Both the position numbers and the translations under genes were made by a program. The notes beneath the pieces were generated by a model. The model had not been told where the DNA came from, made no database searches, and saw only the letters and a program-made list of their open reading frames with translations. Shown piece by piece: positions 36,773 through 45,803 of a stretch of DNA of 64,000 nucleotides. Source of the DNA: Leptospira yanagawae serovar Saopaulo str. Sao Paulo = ATCC 700523 (GTDB lineage Bacteria; Spirochaetota; Leptospiria; Leptospirales; Leptospiraceae). The stretch is taken from the NCBI RefSeq assembly GCF_000332475.2, contig NZ_AOGX02000015.1, forward strand, positions 124,001-188,000. Reading direction: 5' to 3'. Position 1 is the stretch's first letter. Each line of letters begins with the position of its first letter.

Positions 36773-38050
36773 ATGCAAAAAATCAAAAAAATCTTCCAAA
36801 TTCTAAAAGTGGAACTCATGAAAGAAGGAGTTTTAAAAAACTCTTTCTTTGTCAGCAGTTCTAAAGCGATATCCGCTATTACCAATTTAGTATTTATGAT
36901 TTATTCCGTAAATTTGCTTAGCAAAGCAGAGAATGGAAAACTCCAATACTTCTTGGGATTTTTACCTGTTGTACTTGCGGTTGCCGAATTTGGATTGCCA
37001 AATGCCCTCATTAAATACATCTCCCCTTTGGCGGAAAAAAAAGAAAATCCTGGAGCAATCTTAAATGCTTCCCTTCGTATTAAGTTTTATTCTTTTTTAT
37101 TTTTATCACTGATCACCATCATTGCCTATTTTACGAGTGATGAAAATTATTTAGTCCTTTTATTATTATTATTTGGTGGGATCATCATTTCCTTTATATC
37201 TTATTTTGAAAGCCTATTTGTATCGTATAGAAAGTACAAATCCTTATCTTTATGGAATCCTCTTCCTAATATAGTTCGTTTGTCATTACTCATTTATTTT
37301 TCCGAAACGAATGCGCATCCATTAACTTATATGGATATCTTGGCCATATTTTGTATTGCGCCAATTTTTGTTTTGTTTCTCTTTTTTCTTTTTTTTGGTA
37401 AGGAAGAAATATCGTTTTCCGCAGAAGCTTCTGAAATCCGCTCCAATGAAAAAAAATTATTACTCTTCAATTTATGGGCATTTGCTGCTTCGATCTGTGC
37501 AATTTTATCAGATCGACTAGAAATATTTTTTTTAAACCAGTTTCATCCCCCTGAAATTGTTGCAGATTACGGAACCGCCTTACAGTTGTTTAGTGGATTT
37601 ATCATCATCCTGGCTACATTTAATTCAATCATCTATCCAAAATTGGCACGACTTGCAGAAACTGAAGAATTCCCAAGTGTTCTCAAAAAATCCGTTTTTC
37701 TCGGTGGTATGATTGCGATTGCTTTATCACCAGGAATTTTATTAGCAGAGCCCATCTTGACTTTGTTATTCGGAATGAAATACACAAACTCAATTTCCGT
37801 GTTTAAAATACTGTATCCAAACTTTTTATTACAGTTAGTGTTTGCACCTTTAGGAACAGCATTATTTGCTTTGGGTTTACCAAGGTTATTGGCAGGACTT
37901 GCATTATTACGTTTGATTTTTGGAGCTATATTTGACTATTGGATCATTCCTGATTTTGGTGCGAATGGAGCTGCAGTATCTTTATTTTTAGGTCAAATTG
38001 TATCCTGGTTATTACTGATTGGATACTTTATGGCTTATTTTCGGAAATAA
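36773..38050 (+). CDS. Polysaccharide flippase (Wzx/MATE-like)
   Basis: A 425-residue membrane protein with about twelve hydrophobic segments. The N-terminal block NSFFVSSSKAISAITNLVFMIYSVNLLS and EFGLPNALIKYISPLAEKK match the oligosaccharide flippase superfamily. Such proteins move lipid-linked sugars from the cytoplasm to the outer face of the inner membrane. It follows the PAP2 gene after three bases and probably shares its transcript. Its end overlaps the convergent downstream gene by 23 bases. Confidence 0.82.
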   Translation: MQKIKKIFQILKVELMKEGVLKNSFFVSSSKAISAITNLVFMIYSVNLLSKAENGKLQYFLGFLPVVLAVAEFGLPNALIKYISPLAEKKENPGAILNASLRIKFYSFLFLSLITIIAYFTSDENYLVLLLLLFGGIIISFISYFESLFVSYRKYKSLSLWNPLPNIVRLSLLIYFSETNAHPLTYMDILAIFCIAPIFVLFLFFLFFGKEEISFSAEASEIRSNEKKLLLFNLWAFAASICAILSDRLEIFFLNQFHPPEIVADYGTALQLFSGFIIILATFNSIIYPKLARLAETEEFPSVLKKSVFLGGMIAIALSPGILLAEPILTLLFGMKYTNSISVFKILYPNFLLQLVFAPLGTALFALGLPRLLAGLALLRLIFGAIFDYWIIPDFGANGAAVSLFLGQIVSWLLLIGYFMAYFRK

Positions 38051-38654
38051 CATACTCATATACTTTTTTGTAATTTTGAATGAGATTTTCCCATTCATTG
38101 GGACTTAAGTTAGACTTATAAATTTTTTCATAAGCTTCTTTGACCGTTTTCCCTTCCGCCAAATATTCTTTAAATTTCAATAGTACTATTTTGAATTGGA
38201 TTGAGTCATTTTTAACATCATACTCACGATTGATTTTTACACCTGATGATATTTCGAATTCTCTGATAAAAATTTCAGATAAAGCTAATATTCCATAACC
38301 TTTTGGAGATTCAGGTTGAAAGTTTGTTCTAGTTTTTGCCCAAGTTAAAAAAAAGAGGGAAGGCACAGGGGGATATTCACCTAACATTGATTTATCCGGG
38401 AATAACAATTTTTGAGAGTTTCTCACAATCACTCTTGCAAATTCTTTTTTCCTTCGAAGGGATAAGTTTGAAGTTTCCATATGGAGCAAATACGAAACAA
38501 TTACTTCTTCTTCTTTGCTATGGTCAGTTTTTTCAAAAAATCGACTTAGGTCATAGGAAAAACGAGTGTCAGCTTCTCGGTAAGAAAAAATAACAAGTAG
38601 AAGAGGGAAAATGAGAAGAAATCCGTGTCGATATTTCAAAAGTATTTTCTTCAT
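38028..38654 (-). CDS. Degenerate lytic-transglycosylase-like protein
   Basis: A 208-residue protein with an N-terminal membrane anchor (HGFLLIFPLLLVIFSY). Residues about 108-135 read WAKTRTNFQPESPKGYGILALSE, which resembles the ES..F.P.S..G..GL.Q core of SLT lytic transglycosylases, but the catalytic Glu appears to be Arg. It may bind peptidoglycan without cutting it. It overlaps two neighbours: 23 bases tail to tail with the flippase and 44 bases head to head with the outer-membrane-like gene. An AAAAGGG ribosome site supports the start. Confidence 0.55.
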   Translation of the reverse strand: MKKILLKYRHGFLLIFPLLLVIFSYREADTRFSYDLSRFFEKTDHSKEEEVIVSYLLHMETSNLSLRRKKEFARVIVRNSQKLLFPDKSMLGEYPPVPSLFFLTWAKTRTNFQPESPKGYGILALSEIFIREFEISSGVKINREYDVKNDSIQFKIVLLKFKEYLAEGKTVKEAYEKIYKSNLSPNEWENLIQNYKKVYEYVISENKP

Positions 38655-40083
38655 CCCTTTTAGTATCGGGATAGTTTCTCTCCACTTTCTGTCTTTTTTT
38701 CCGAACCTTTTTGCTCAAACGTATTCTGATGCTGTTCGTGACGACGACAGAGCAAACCGTGATTTCGGACGAGTGATTCCCAAAGAGAGAAATCCTCGTT
38801 TACAAAAGGACAATTCTCTCAACGGATTTGGAAGTGAAACTTCCTTCATTACGGGTGGTCGATTCCAATCTCAAAAAGGTGGGATCGATTCGGAAAAAGC
38901 AAATCGATACCATTCAGAAGGTATGGTCACAACACCTACTCTTTTTTCCTACCAAACAACAAGTGGAAGTGTTGGACTCTTTTTGGCTCCTCGTGTCGTT
39001 TTGTCCGAAAGTCGTGTGACAAATAAAGAAGTGCGAACGGTTTATGATTCAGAAGTTTCCTTATTGTGGAATCAGGAATTTGCCAAAATCCAATTCGCAA
39101 TGGAGGTTGGCCGAGGTTATAATAGGTTAGATCGTTATGGTTTTATATTTGTGGGCATGGCAAATTTTGTATCCATGTCCCTCTTCACAAATTCCGGTTT
39201 TCGCATAACAGGCATTCGTTTAAATGCAAAACCTGAATTGGAAAATTGGTTTGGTCCACCATGGACTGGGTATCGGAGAGAATTGTACGGTGGAAGGATT
39301 TCTTCCGAGAATATCCTATTTTGGAATGAGTTTCGACTCTTTCATTTTGTGTATGAAGACCCAAATCACAATACAAATTTTGTCATTGGCTCTGGGCAAA
39401 GGGTCTCAGGACGTTATTCTTACAGTGGAATTGAATTTTCATCCAAACCATTTTTTGAAACTTGGGGATTGGATTTCGCACTCATCCGACTTTTGGGTGA
39501 ATCGAAGTCGTCCAGTTCACCTTGGTCCGAAACCAAAATCGCAACAAATTCCCATTTGGCATTTTTCTCAATACATTCACAATATGAGAAATTAAGTTTT
39601 GCCTTAGCAGGGTTTGTCACGAAAAAAGATGAAAAGGATCGACTTGATTCAAATAGCAATGGTTATGCGTCTAGTTTTGCAGAACCTAGAGTTTTAGGAG
39701 GATATTCTTCCTTTTTATTATACCAATCTTTGGACTTTGTACACCCACCGCTCTTTCGTGAACGCGCATTAACTCAAAATCCCAATTTTGAAAACAAGGG
39801 AATGCAAATGTTTGGAATCCAATTGGGATGGGATTGGAATTCATGGTTTCGCAGTGATTTGTTTTTGAACCGGGCTGATTCCATTTTAGGCAAAGGGACC
39901 GAAGCCATTCTTAAATTCAGTCTCTCAGCAAAAGAATATGGAAATCTGGTATCACAATTCAGTGTATCCTATACTGAGATGGATCCTCGCACACAAAAAG
40001 TTCTAGTAACTGAACCATTTACCGAACAAGAACCTAACAAAGAATATATGAGAGTTTATGTTTCGTTAGGAATTCAGTTTTGA
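38611..40083 (+). CDS. Predicted outer-membrane beta-barrel protein
   Basis: A 490-residue protein with a signal peptide (FIPFSIGIVSLHFLSFFPNLFAQ). The rest is rich in alternating aromatic and polar strands, such as VGLFLAPRVVLSE and EYMRVYVSLGIQF, and it ends in Phe, all features of outer-membrane barrels. I do not recognise a family. The start at 38611 lies within the coding start of the divergent transglycosylase-like gene, and no later in-frame ATG keeps the signal peptide. It ends 10 bases inside the convergent regulator gene. Confidence 0.65.
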   Translation: MRRNPCRYFKSIFFIPFSIGIVSLHFLSFFPNLFAQTYSDAVRDDDRANRDFGRVIPKERNPRLQKDNSLNGFGSETSFITGGRFQSQKGGIDSEKANRYHSEGMVTTPTLFSYQTTSGSVGLFLAPRVVLSESRVTNKEVRTVYDSEVSLLWNQEFAKIQFAMEVGRGYNRLDRYGFIFVGMANFVSMSLFTNSGFRITGIRLNAKPELENWFGPPWTGYRRELYGGRISSENILFWNEFRLFHFVYEDPNHNTNFVIGSGQRVSGRYSYSGIEFSSKPFFETWGLDFALIRLLGESKSSSSPWSETKIATNSHLAFFSIHSQYEKLSFALAGFVTKKDEKDRLDSNSNGYASSFAEPRVLGGYSSFLLYQSLDFVHPPLFRERALTQNPNFENKGMQMFGIQLGWDWNSWFRSDLFLNRADSILGKGTEAILKFSLSAKEYGNLVSQFSVSYTEMDPRTQKVLVTEPFTEQEPNKEYMRVYVSLGIQF

Positions 40084-40979
40084 TGGTTTTGGCCAGCGAT
40101 TCGATTCCATGTTTTAAAAAATCGAACTTCATTCCCCTTTTCATTATACACAATCGAATCAATATTCATTTTTGCTAAAAATATCCCTCGTCCGCTAACT
40201 AAATTGGCACTTGGATTTTCGATTGGATTGGGAATTTGGCTGACTGCAAATCCATTTCCTTCATCACGGATGACGACAGTCACTCCTACATCATCCATTA
40301 GTAATTCAACAAACACAGATGAATTGGTATCAGCACACCTTTCATCAACAAATTTAAAATAGTCCTGATTGGCCTCTAAACATTCCTGTTTTTCAGCATA
40401 ACTCACCCCAGCGACTCCATGTTCGATTGCATTTGCTAAAAGTTCATACAGAACAATTTTGATAGAAATTAAATCTTCAGGAGTGGCATGAGGAGAATTT
40501 AATATTTGTCTGGTTAAAAATGCAATGTACGAAGTTAGTTTTTTGATTTTTGGTTTTAATTTGATTTTGCAATCACCACTGAATTGGGTGATTTCTCCAC
40601 TGTTATAAAGTAAAGTGAGATCGATGTCAGCATTTTCAAATTTTTTGATCCGTGAACGGAGTGCTTCCATTCGGAATGGTTTCAAAAAAAAGTCAACCGC
40701 TCCCATACGAAACACATCGATCGCAATTTGGATATCACTATCTCCCGTGATCACGAGAAATGGAGTTTGATTTCCATCTGCCCTTAATTTCTGGATAAAT
40801 TGAATCCCATTTAATTTTGGTAAGCTGATATCTGATATGATTAAATCAAATGTATTTTGGTTGGAAATGGCAAGTGCCTCCATCCCATCAGAGGCAAGTG
40901 TGACATTAAATTCGTCTTTGAAGTATTCCCAAAACAATTCGCGGATTGTTTCTTCGTCGTCTACAAAAAGGATTTTCAT
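40074..40979 (-). CDS. Response regulator fused to anti-sigma-type ATPase domain
   Basis: A protein of about 301 residues. The N-terminal receiver domain (1-120) begins MKILFVDDEE and has the phosphoacceptor Asp in LIISDISLPK and Lys in FFLKPFR. The C-terminal part (about 150-295) is a GHKL ATPase with the N box KIVLYELLANAIEHG and DEGNGF / SGRGIFLAK, as in RsbW/SpoIIAB serine kinases. This fusion occurs in partner-switching systems that set sigma-factor or output activity. There is no effector DNA-binding domain. ATG at 40979 is chosen because the receiver fold begins there. Confidence 0.82.
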   Translation of the reverse strand: MKILFVDDEETIRELFWEYFKDEFNVTLASDGMEALAISNQNTFDLIISDISLPKLNGIQFIQKLRADGNQTPFLVITGDSDIQIAIDVFRMGAVDFFLKPFRMEALRSRIKKFENADIDLTLLYNSGEITQFSGDCKIKLKPKIKKLTSYIAFLTRQILNSPHATPEDLISIKIVLYELLANAIEHGVAGVSYAEKQECLEANQDYFKFVDERCADTNSSVFVELLMDDVGVTVVIRDEGNGFAVSQIPNPIENPSANLVSGRGIFLAKMNIDSIVYNEKGNEVRFFKTWNRIAGQNHQN

Positions 40980-41042
40980 ATGATAAGGACTTAGAGAAGA
41001 AGTATCCCTAAGCGTTAACAATTGTAAATCTCTTTTTAAAAA

Positions 41043-42407
41043 TTACTCTTCAAGGTTGTACGAACGCCCTAGTTTGTATGTGGATTGTAATTCTTGTTGG
41101 AGATCTAAAATCTCCTTTTTTGTAAAAAATGCAATTTTACCACCTGACAACTCAAAGGCAAAATAACTGTTTTGTTCCGATTGCAAAAGAGTTTTTAATT
41201 GGCTTAGGGAACTGATGCGAGTTCCATTTACCTTCTCTAAAACCAAATCCTGAAAGTCTTGGTATCCTAGGTTACCTTCTAGGGGGAAAACACGACTAAG
41301 GATCACGATTTTTTCCCTAACCGGGTGGACTTTTTTCTGGTAATAATCAGAGAGATACACCAATTTTTTTTCTGATTTCACTCGGTATTCCGACCCAAAT
41401 TCTTTGAGGTAGGCATTGGATAATTCAGTAAAGAAAAATCCACCTACAATCAAATACAATGGCCTACGGTTTTTGGCTTCTTCTGGAATTAAAAAATCAT
41501 TTGAATCATATGCGCGTAAATCATAGGAAACAGCTAAGTTCTGAAAATTACGATAGAGTTTGAGTTGGACAGTTTCACCTAACTCACGCAAACGACCATC
41601 TGACTTTCTCAAAACCAAATCAAAAATTTTATCAGCTCGATCCCAATCATCCACTTTAGTCAAAGAAAAAGAATTGATCATGGTGACCAAATCTCCAGGG
41701 AACAAATTATAAGCAGGACCAACACCTGGAATCACTTCAGTGATGAGAAGTGGATTCGGAAACGATTTAGAATAATATTCTTTTTCGGAAGGTGTTAGAT
41801 TAACATCAAATAAAAAACCTGGATGGGGGAATGACTTCCCACCTGATCGCAAAAACAATTCTACATAGTCTGTTGGAATTAAAAAATCAGAGATAGTGAT
41901 TCCGCATAACAATTGGTTTTTGAAGAAAAAATCTGCTTCTTCCGTTTTTTTCTGATCCAAAAGAAACACTTTGATTGGAGTTTTGGAAAATGGTAAATAC
42001 ACATATTTGGATTTTCCGCTAGGGCAAAGTTTGGTTGTTTGTTTTAAATCTAAACCAACAGATTTTGGTAGTTTATTCATTCCAGAAGATTCTAATAATA
42101 AAAAACCTGTTTCTCCGTCGTAAGCCTTAATCGAAAGTTTCGGAACAGAATAATCAAAGGATTCAAATTCCGCATACACAGGATTTTGTTTGGAGAGGGT
42201 AACACCAAAAAAAATTCCCTTACCTAAATGGATGAGATTGAGCTTTCTAGTAAATGGTTCACCGACAAGCCACGGGTTTTGGTGGCTAATCTTTTGAAAT
42301 GTAACTCTCGATTCTATGACACGTTTGTCTTCAAACTCTTCTGCATTCAAAAAAGTATATGTGCATAGGAAAAAAGTAACAAAGATAATTGTTTTAAAGT
42401 TCTTCAT
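41043..42407 (-). CDS. Secreted PDZ-like protein related to HtrA, probably not catalytic
   Basis: A protein of about 454 residues with a signal peptide (TIIFVTFFLCTYTFLNAEE). Regions LLITEVIPGVGPAYNLFPGDLVTMINSF and YQDFQDLVLEKVNGTRISSLSQLKTLL look like two PDZ domains. The N-terminal 200 residues lack the His-Asp-Ser triad. It overlaps the end of the upstream HtrA-like protease by 14 bases. It may act as an adaptor or regulator of that protease in the periplasm. The start ATG at 42407 gives a clean signal peptide. Confidence 0.65.
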   Translation of the reverse strand: MKNFKTIIFVTFFLCTYTFLNAEEFEDKRVIESRVTFQKISHQNPWLVGEPFTRKLNLIHLGKGIFFGVTLSKQNPVYAEFESFDYSVPKLSIKAYDGETGFLLLESSGMNKLPKSVGLDLKQTTKLCPSGKSKYVYLPFSKTPIKVFLLDQKKTEEADFFFKNQLLCGITISDFLIPTDYVELFLRSGGKSFPHPGFLFDVNLTPSEKEYYSKSFPNPLLITEVIPGVGPAYNLFPGDLVTMINSFSLTKVDDWDRADKIFDLVLRKSDGRLRELGETVQLKLYRNFQNLAVSYDLRAYDSNDFLIPEEAKNRRPLYLIVGGFFFTELSNAYLKEFGSEYRVKSEKKLVYLSDYYQKKVHPVREKIVILSRVFPLEGNLGYQDFQDLVLEKVNGTRISSLSQLKTLLQSEQNSYFAFELSGGKIAFFTKKEILDLQQELQSTYKLGRSYNLEE

Positions 42408-43851
42408 AATTGGCACCATATCTTTTTTTCACTCTTTGGTTCATTTGGTATGTGGATTCTGGTCGAAGGACAATTGGCAAATCCATTCCCCGAAATTTGA
42501 TGACAATCATTCCACGTTTGTTTTCCTTCCAAATTGACTTAAACTCATTTAAATCTTTTGGAACACGACTGTTAATGGATTCTACAACTTTGTATTTGTA
42601 TTTTTTGTACTTTGAAGTTTCTGGATCATTAAAGGTATAACTAAGGACTATATCTCTTGTTGTGTAACGATAGAGAAGGTCTTGGATAAAATAACTATAA
42701 TGGTATTGTAATGAGCTGTCCAAATCGCCATCTTCCGAATGGAAAAATGACCTTGTGATCGGCTGGAACACAAACCCTGCTTGTAAAAAATAATCATCGG
42801 ATCCATCGCGATAAAGTTCCAATGCATAGTTTTTTTGTAAGTTCACCTCTGCTTGGTTTTCTTTCCCGGCACGAAAATATGTGATCGTAACTTTTGAATT
42901 CAATTGTTTGTCTTCAATCCAATCGATGATAAATTCTTTTTTATTTGCCAATGTCATTTCACCATCATTGGAAATACGAATCCCATCAAATGCAGTTACA
43001 AAATCTTTTTCCTTTAGAACTTTTGAAAACGTCGAAGAAGGATAAATCCGATTCACAAAAATCCCGGTTTCACCTGAAGGCACCTTCATCGCTTGTTTTA
43101 AACTTTTAGGATTTCCGTTTTGGAACGTAAAACCGATGTTTGGAAATCCATCATACTTTCCATCATTGATATCTTCTAAAAAATGCCGAATGATATCATT
43201 TGAAATCAAATAGGCGATACCTTGTTCCAAAGTACTAATCTGAAACACAAGCCCTACTACTTTTCCATTTTGAACCGCTGGACCACCTGAATTACCAGGT
43301 TGGATATTGGCAGAAATTTTTAATACATTACGATAATCTAACCCAGAATAGGTGTATCTGTTTTTTTCAAATCGTAAAATAGATCCTTTTTCTACAGACA
43401 AACTATCATTCCCATTGGGAAACCCAAGTAACAAAACATCGGAACCTAAATTAGGAATCCCTTCCAAAAATGATAAAGAAGTAGTTTGCTCCGAAAAATC
43501 GGGATCGTTTACTTGCAGTAAAGCCAGATCACAATCATAACCTATATATTTAACATCTGCTAGGTATTCTTTTTTGGTGAAACTACTCTTTACTAAAATT
43601 CGTTTTGCATCCCGAACCACATGAGCATTGGTCAATATGGTTTGGTTGGGTAATACAAGACCTGAACCAAATCCAGTATAAAGATTTTTTTTCATCCACG
43701 GTTGTGTTTTGTTTTCTGTGTTAAATCCCTCATTTCGTATGAGAACAACAGAACGAAAAATAGAATCCACAGCCGGTTCTACTTCTCCTTGCGAAAAAAT
43801 GGAATCACTCCAAAACAATACAATTAGAAAAGCTAGTATAAGTTTATTCAT
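42394..43851 (-). CDS. Periplasmic HtrA/Deg-like serine protease
   Basis: A 485-residue exported trypsin-like protease. After the signal peptide (MNKLILAFLIVLFWSDSIFSQ) the catalytic triad is His77 (TNAHVV), Asp108 (DCDLALLQV) and Ser188 (QPGNSGGPAV). A PDZ-type domain follows (GIFVNRIYPSSTFSKVLKEKDFVTAFDGIRI). The last 150 residues match no domain I know. HtrA proteases degrade misfolded periplasmic proteins. It is the middle gene of a three-gene leftward operon, overlapping both neighbours. Confidence 0.88.
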   Translation of the reverse strand: MNKLILAFLIVLFWSDSIFSQGEVEPAVDSIFRSVVLIRNEGFNTENKTQPWMKKNLYTGFGSGLVLPNQTILTNAHVVRDAKRILVKSSFTKKEYLADVKYIGYDCDLALLQVNDPDFSEQTTSLSFLEGIPNLGSDVLLLGFPNGNDSLSVEKGSILRFEKNRYTYSGLDYRNVLKISANIQPGNSGGPAVQNGKVVGLVFQISTLEQGIAYLISNDIIRHFLEDINDGKYDGFPNIGFTFQNGNPKSLKQAMKVPSGETGIFVNRIYPSSTFSKVLKEKDFVTAFDGIRISNDGEMTLANKKEFIIDWIEDKQLNSKVTITYFRAGKENQAEVNLQKNYALELYRDGSDDYFLQAGFVFQPITRSFFHSEDGDLDSSLQYHYSYFIQDLLYRYTTRDIVLSYTFNDPETSKYKKYKYKVVESINSRVPKDLNEFKSIWKENKRGMIVIKFRGMDLPIVLRPESTYQMNQRVKKRYGANYEEL

Positions 43852-44719
43852 AATATAGAATTACTTTCTCCCAAATGATTTGAGTTTCTGAAATTTTTTT
43901 TAAGAGAGCCTTACCTAACACTCTGTCGCCTGGCAAAGGATTTTTCCAAATCGTATTAGAAACGATAAGTTCTCCATTACTTGTTGATGGGACTCGCATC
44001 AATCGATACACTGAATCTTTAACGCATGTGATGCGAAAAACATAAGAAACAGTTTGGTCCCAATAAAAACTTTGATCCTTTTCTACGAATTCCAAAGGAC
44101 AAGATGGATCAAAAAAAACTTCTAAATTGGAAGGAACTTCTTTTCTCCTTTTAGGATTTTCAGCAATGGATTGGAAATAAAACAAATTAGGATTTTGAAT
44201 GGTTTTTGTTTGGATGGCTGATTTTCGATTCTGATTCCCAGATTGGATTTCCTTTTTTTGAGGGTAATCCAAATCAGTATCATCGGTATTTTGTTTAATT
44301 TCAATTTTCTCTTTTGAATCAGAAAACAATTTACCTGTTTGTATCTCAATGTATTGTTTTTTTCCGATTCGCTGAACAGACTTTAAACGAAATTCATTTT
44401 GGTTTAAATGATTTCTATTTTGGGATAAAAATTCGATGAAACTTGGTTCATTCGTTTCTTGGCAACTGAGACGGTAGTATGTGACTGTGGATATTTTGGA
44501 AGCAAGTTCGAGTTCACAAGTTCCATCACTCATCACATATCTGGAGCTGTTTCGTATCTTTTTTTGGAATCCTCGAGAAATCTTACCTTGTTTCCATTGG
44601 GAAACCTCGTCTTTCAATGAAGACAAAGACTGATCCAATGGAATTTTGTCAGCGAATAGATTGGCCAACGAAAATAGAATGAAAATCACAGTTGAGATGA
44701 TAGAAAGATGCCAATTCAT
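43844..44719 (-). CDS. Secreted protein of unknown function upstream of the HtrA-like protease
   Basis: A 291-residue protein with signal peptide (LSIISTVIFILFSLANLFADK). The rest shows paired cysteines in CELELAS / LSCQET and CPLEF / RITCVK, which suggests disulfide bonds in two similar beta units separated by a low-complexity Lys/Gln/Asn-rich linker. I do not recognise a family. It overlaps the protease gene by eight bases and is the first gene of the three-gene operon. Confidence 0.6.
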   Translation of the reverse strand: MNWHLSIISTVIFILFSLANLFADKIPLDQSLSSLKDEVSQWKQGKISRGFQKKIRNSSRYVMSDGTCELELASKISTVTYYRLSCQETNEPSFIEFLSQNRNHLNQNEFRLKSVQRIGKKQYIEIQTGKLFSDSKEKIEIKQNTDDTDLDYPQKKEIQSGNQNRKSAIQTKTIQNPNLFYFQSIAENPKRRKEVPSNLEVFFDPSCPLEFVEKDQSFYWDQTVSYVFRITCVKDSVYRLMRVPSTSNGELIVSNTIWKNPLPGDRVLGKALLKKISETQIIWEKVILYYE

Positions 44720-44852
44720 GGATTACCGACTGTCTTAAGTATCGGCTTCCTTACCCCTTAGAATCAACTCACGAACAATTGATTTCTCTTCTCATTATGT
44801 CCCAACCCAGCTTTGAATTTTTTTTTTGGTTTTCAGACTTTCAAAAATTCGA

Positions 44853-44859
44853 GGGGGGG
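44853..44859 (+). repeat. G7 homopolymer in the leader of the rhodanese gene
   Basis: Seven consecutive G followed by AAAA, 32 bases before the TTG start of the rhodanese gene and upstream of its GGAG ribosome site. Runs of G of this length are rare here; slippage could alter promoter spacing. Confidence 0.4.
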
Positions 44860-44891
44860 AAAAGTAATGTAAGAAATAGGAGAATACTTTT

Positions 44892-45743
44892 TTGAACTGG
44901 AACTTTCTTAAAACCGAAATAGAACCTGGTGACTTCCTCATCGATTGTCGTTCCCAATCAGCATATGAAGAAGAAACATTAGAAGGTGCTTATTACTATC
45001 CATTCATCAAAAAAGCATTCGGCTCTGACCCAGAATCCCAAAAAAAATTGTACGGCCCGATGGCGGCAGTGATACAAGAGTTTCAAAAATCCAAAAAAAC
45101 ACGAATCATCGTTTTTGATGAAGGGATGGGGATGTTTTCCACGAGGATGGTCTATTTACTCCGTGGAATGGGGATCAAAGATGCTTATGTTCTTGGTCAG
45201 AAATGGCCAGTAGAAGGAAAAAAGGCCAAGGGGGAACTCAAAATCGAACCTCCAATTGCAGACAAAGCAAAACCAATTGAAGGTGTTGTCGACAAAGCCT
45301 TTATGGAACGTAATTTAACCAAACTCCAAATCTTTGATGCAAGGACCATGGACGAATACGAAGGTCGTCTGCCTCGCCTCACCGCACCCGAAGAAGGAAC
45401 CCTCTGCGGTCGTTTGCCTGGAGCTTTCCTTTGGGACTGGAGGAATTTGTATGATGGTGAGGCCAATCTCATCGAACGTTCCCTTTTCAAAAAACGCCTG
45501 AATGGATTTCCTTTTATGCCAGAAAGACCGACTGTGATCTATGATTACAATGGTGCCCGTTCTTGTTTATTGGCTTTGATGTTACGAGAAGCTGGATACA
45601 TAGATGTCACTACCTACCAAGGTTCCTGGTTTGAATGGAGAAAATCCAACTTACCAAAACAAGCAGTGGCCGTATTTGGTGCCAAACAAGGGGCAGCGGC
45701 TGGAGCTCCACGAGTGGGTGGAGTGGATCGCAAGAAAGTCTAA
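44892..45743 (+). CDS. Two-domain rhodanese-like protein lacking the catalytic cysteine
   Basis: A 283-residue protein with two rhodanese domains, the layout of thiosulfate and 3-mercaptopyruvate sulfurtransferases. The first domain (about 1-110) has the usual inactive loop IIVFDEGMG. In the second, the active loop, normally with Cys, reads [10 protein letters not shown] (about 215-224), so Asp218 stands in the Cys position; Cys225 is three residues beyond the loop. TYQGSWFEW after it is well conserved. The protein probably binds or senses but does not transfer sulfur in the classical way. TTG start at 44892 after GGAG. Confidence 0.8.
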   Translation: MNWNFLKTEIEPGDFLIDCRSQSAYEEETLEGAYYYPFIKKAFGSDPESQKKLYGPMAAVIQEFQKSKKTRIIVFDEGMGMFSTRMVYLLRGMGIKDAYVLGQKWPVEGKKAKGELKIEPPIADKAKPIEGVVDKAFMERNLTKLQIFDARTMDEYEGRLPRLTAPEEGTLCGRLPGAFLWDWRNLYDGEANLIERSLFKKRLNGFPFMPERPTVIYDYNGARSCLLALMLREAGYIDVTTYQGSWFEWRKSNLPKQAVAVFGAKQGAAAGAPRVGGVDRKKV

Positions 45744-45803
45744 AAAAAGATTTACGAATCCTAAGACCATCGGTTCACTAAGCTCTCGCTCTTGGAGGAT
45801 CCG

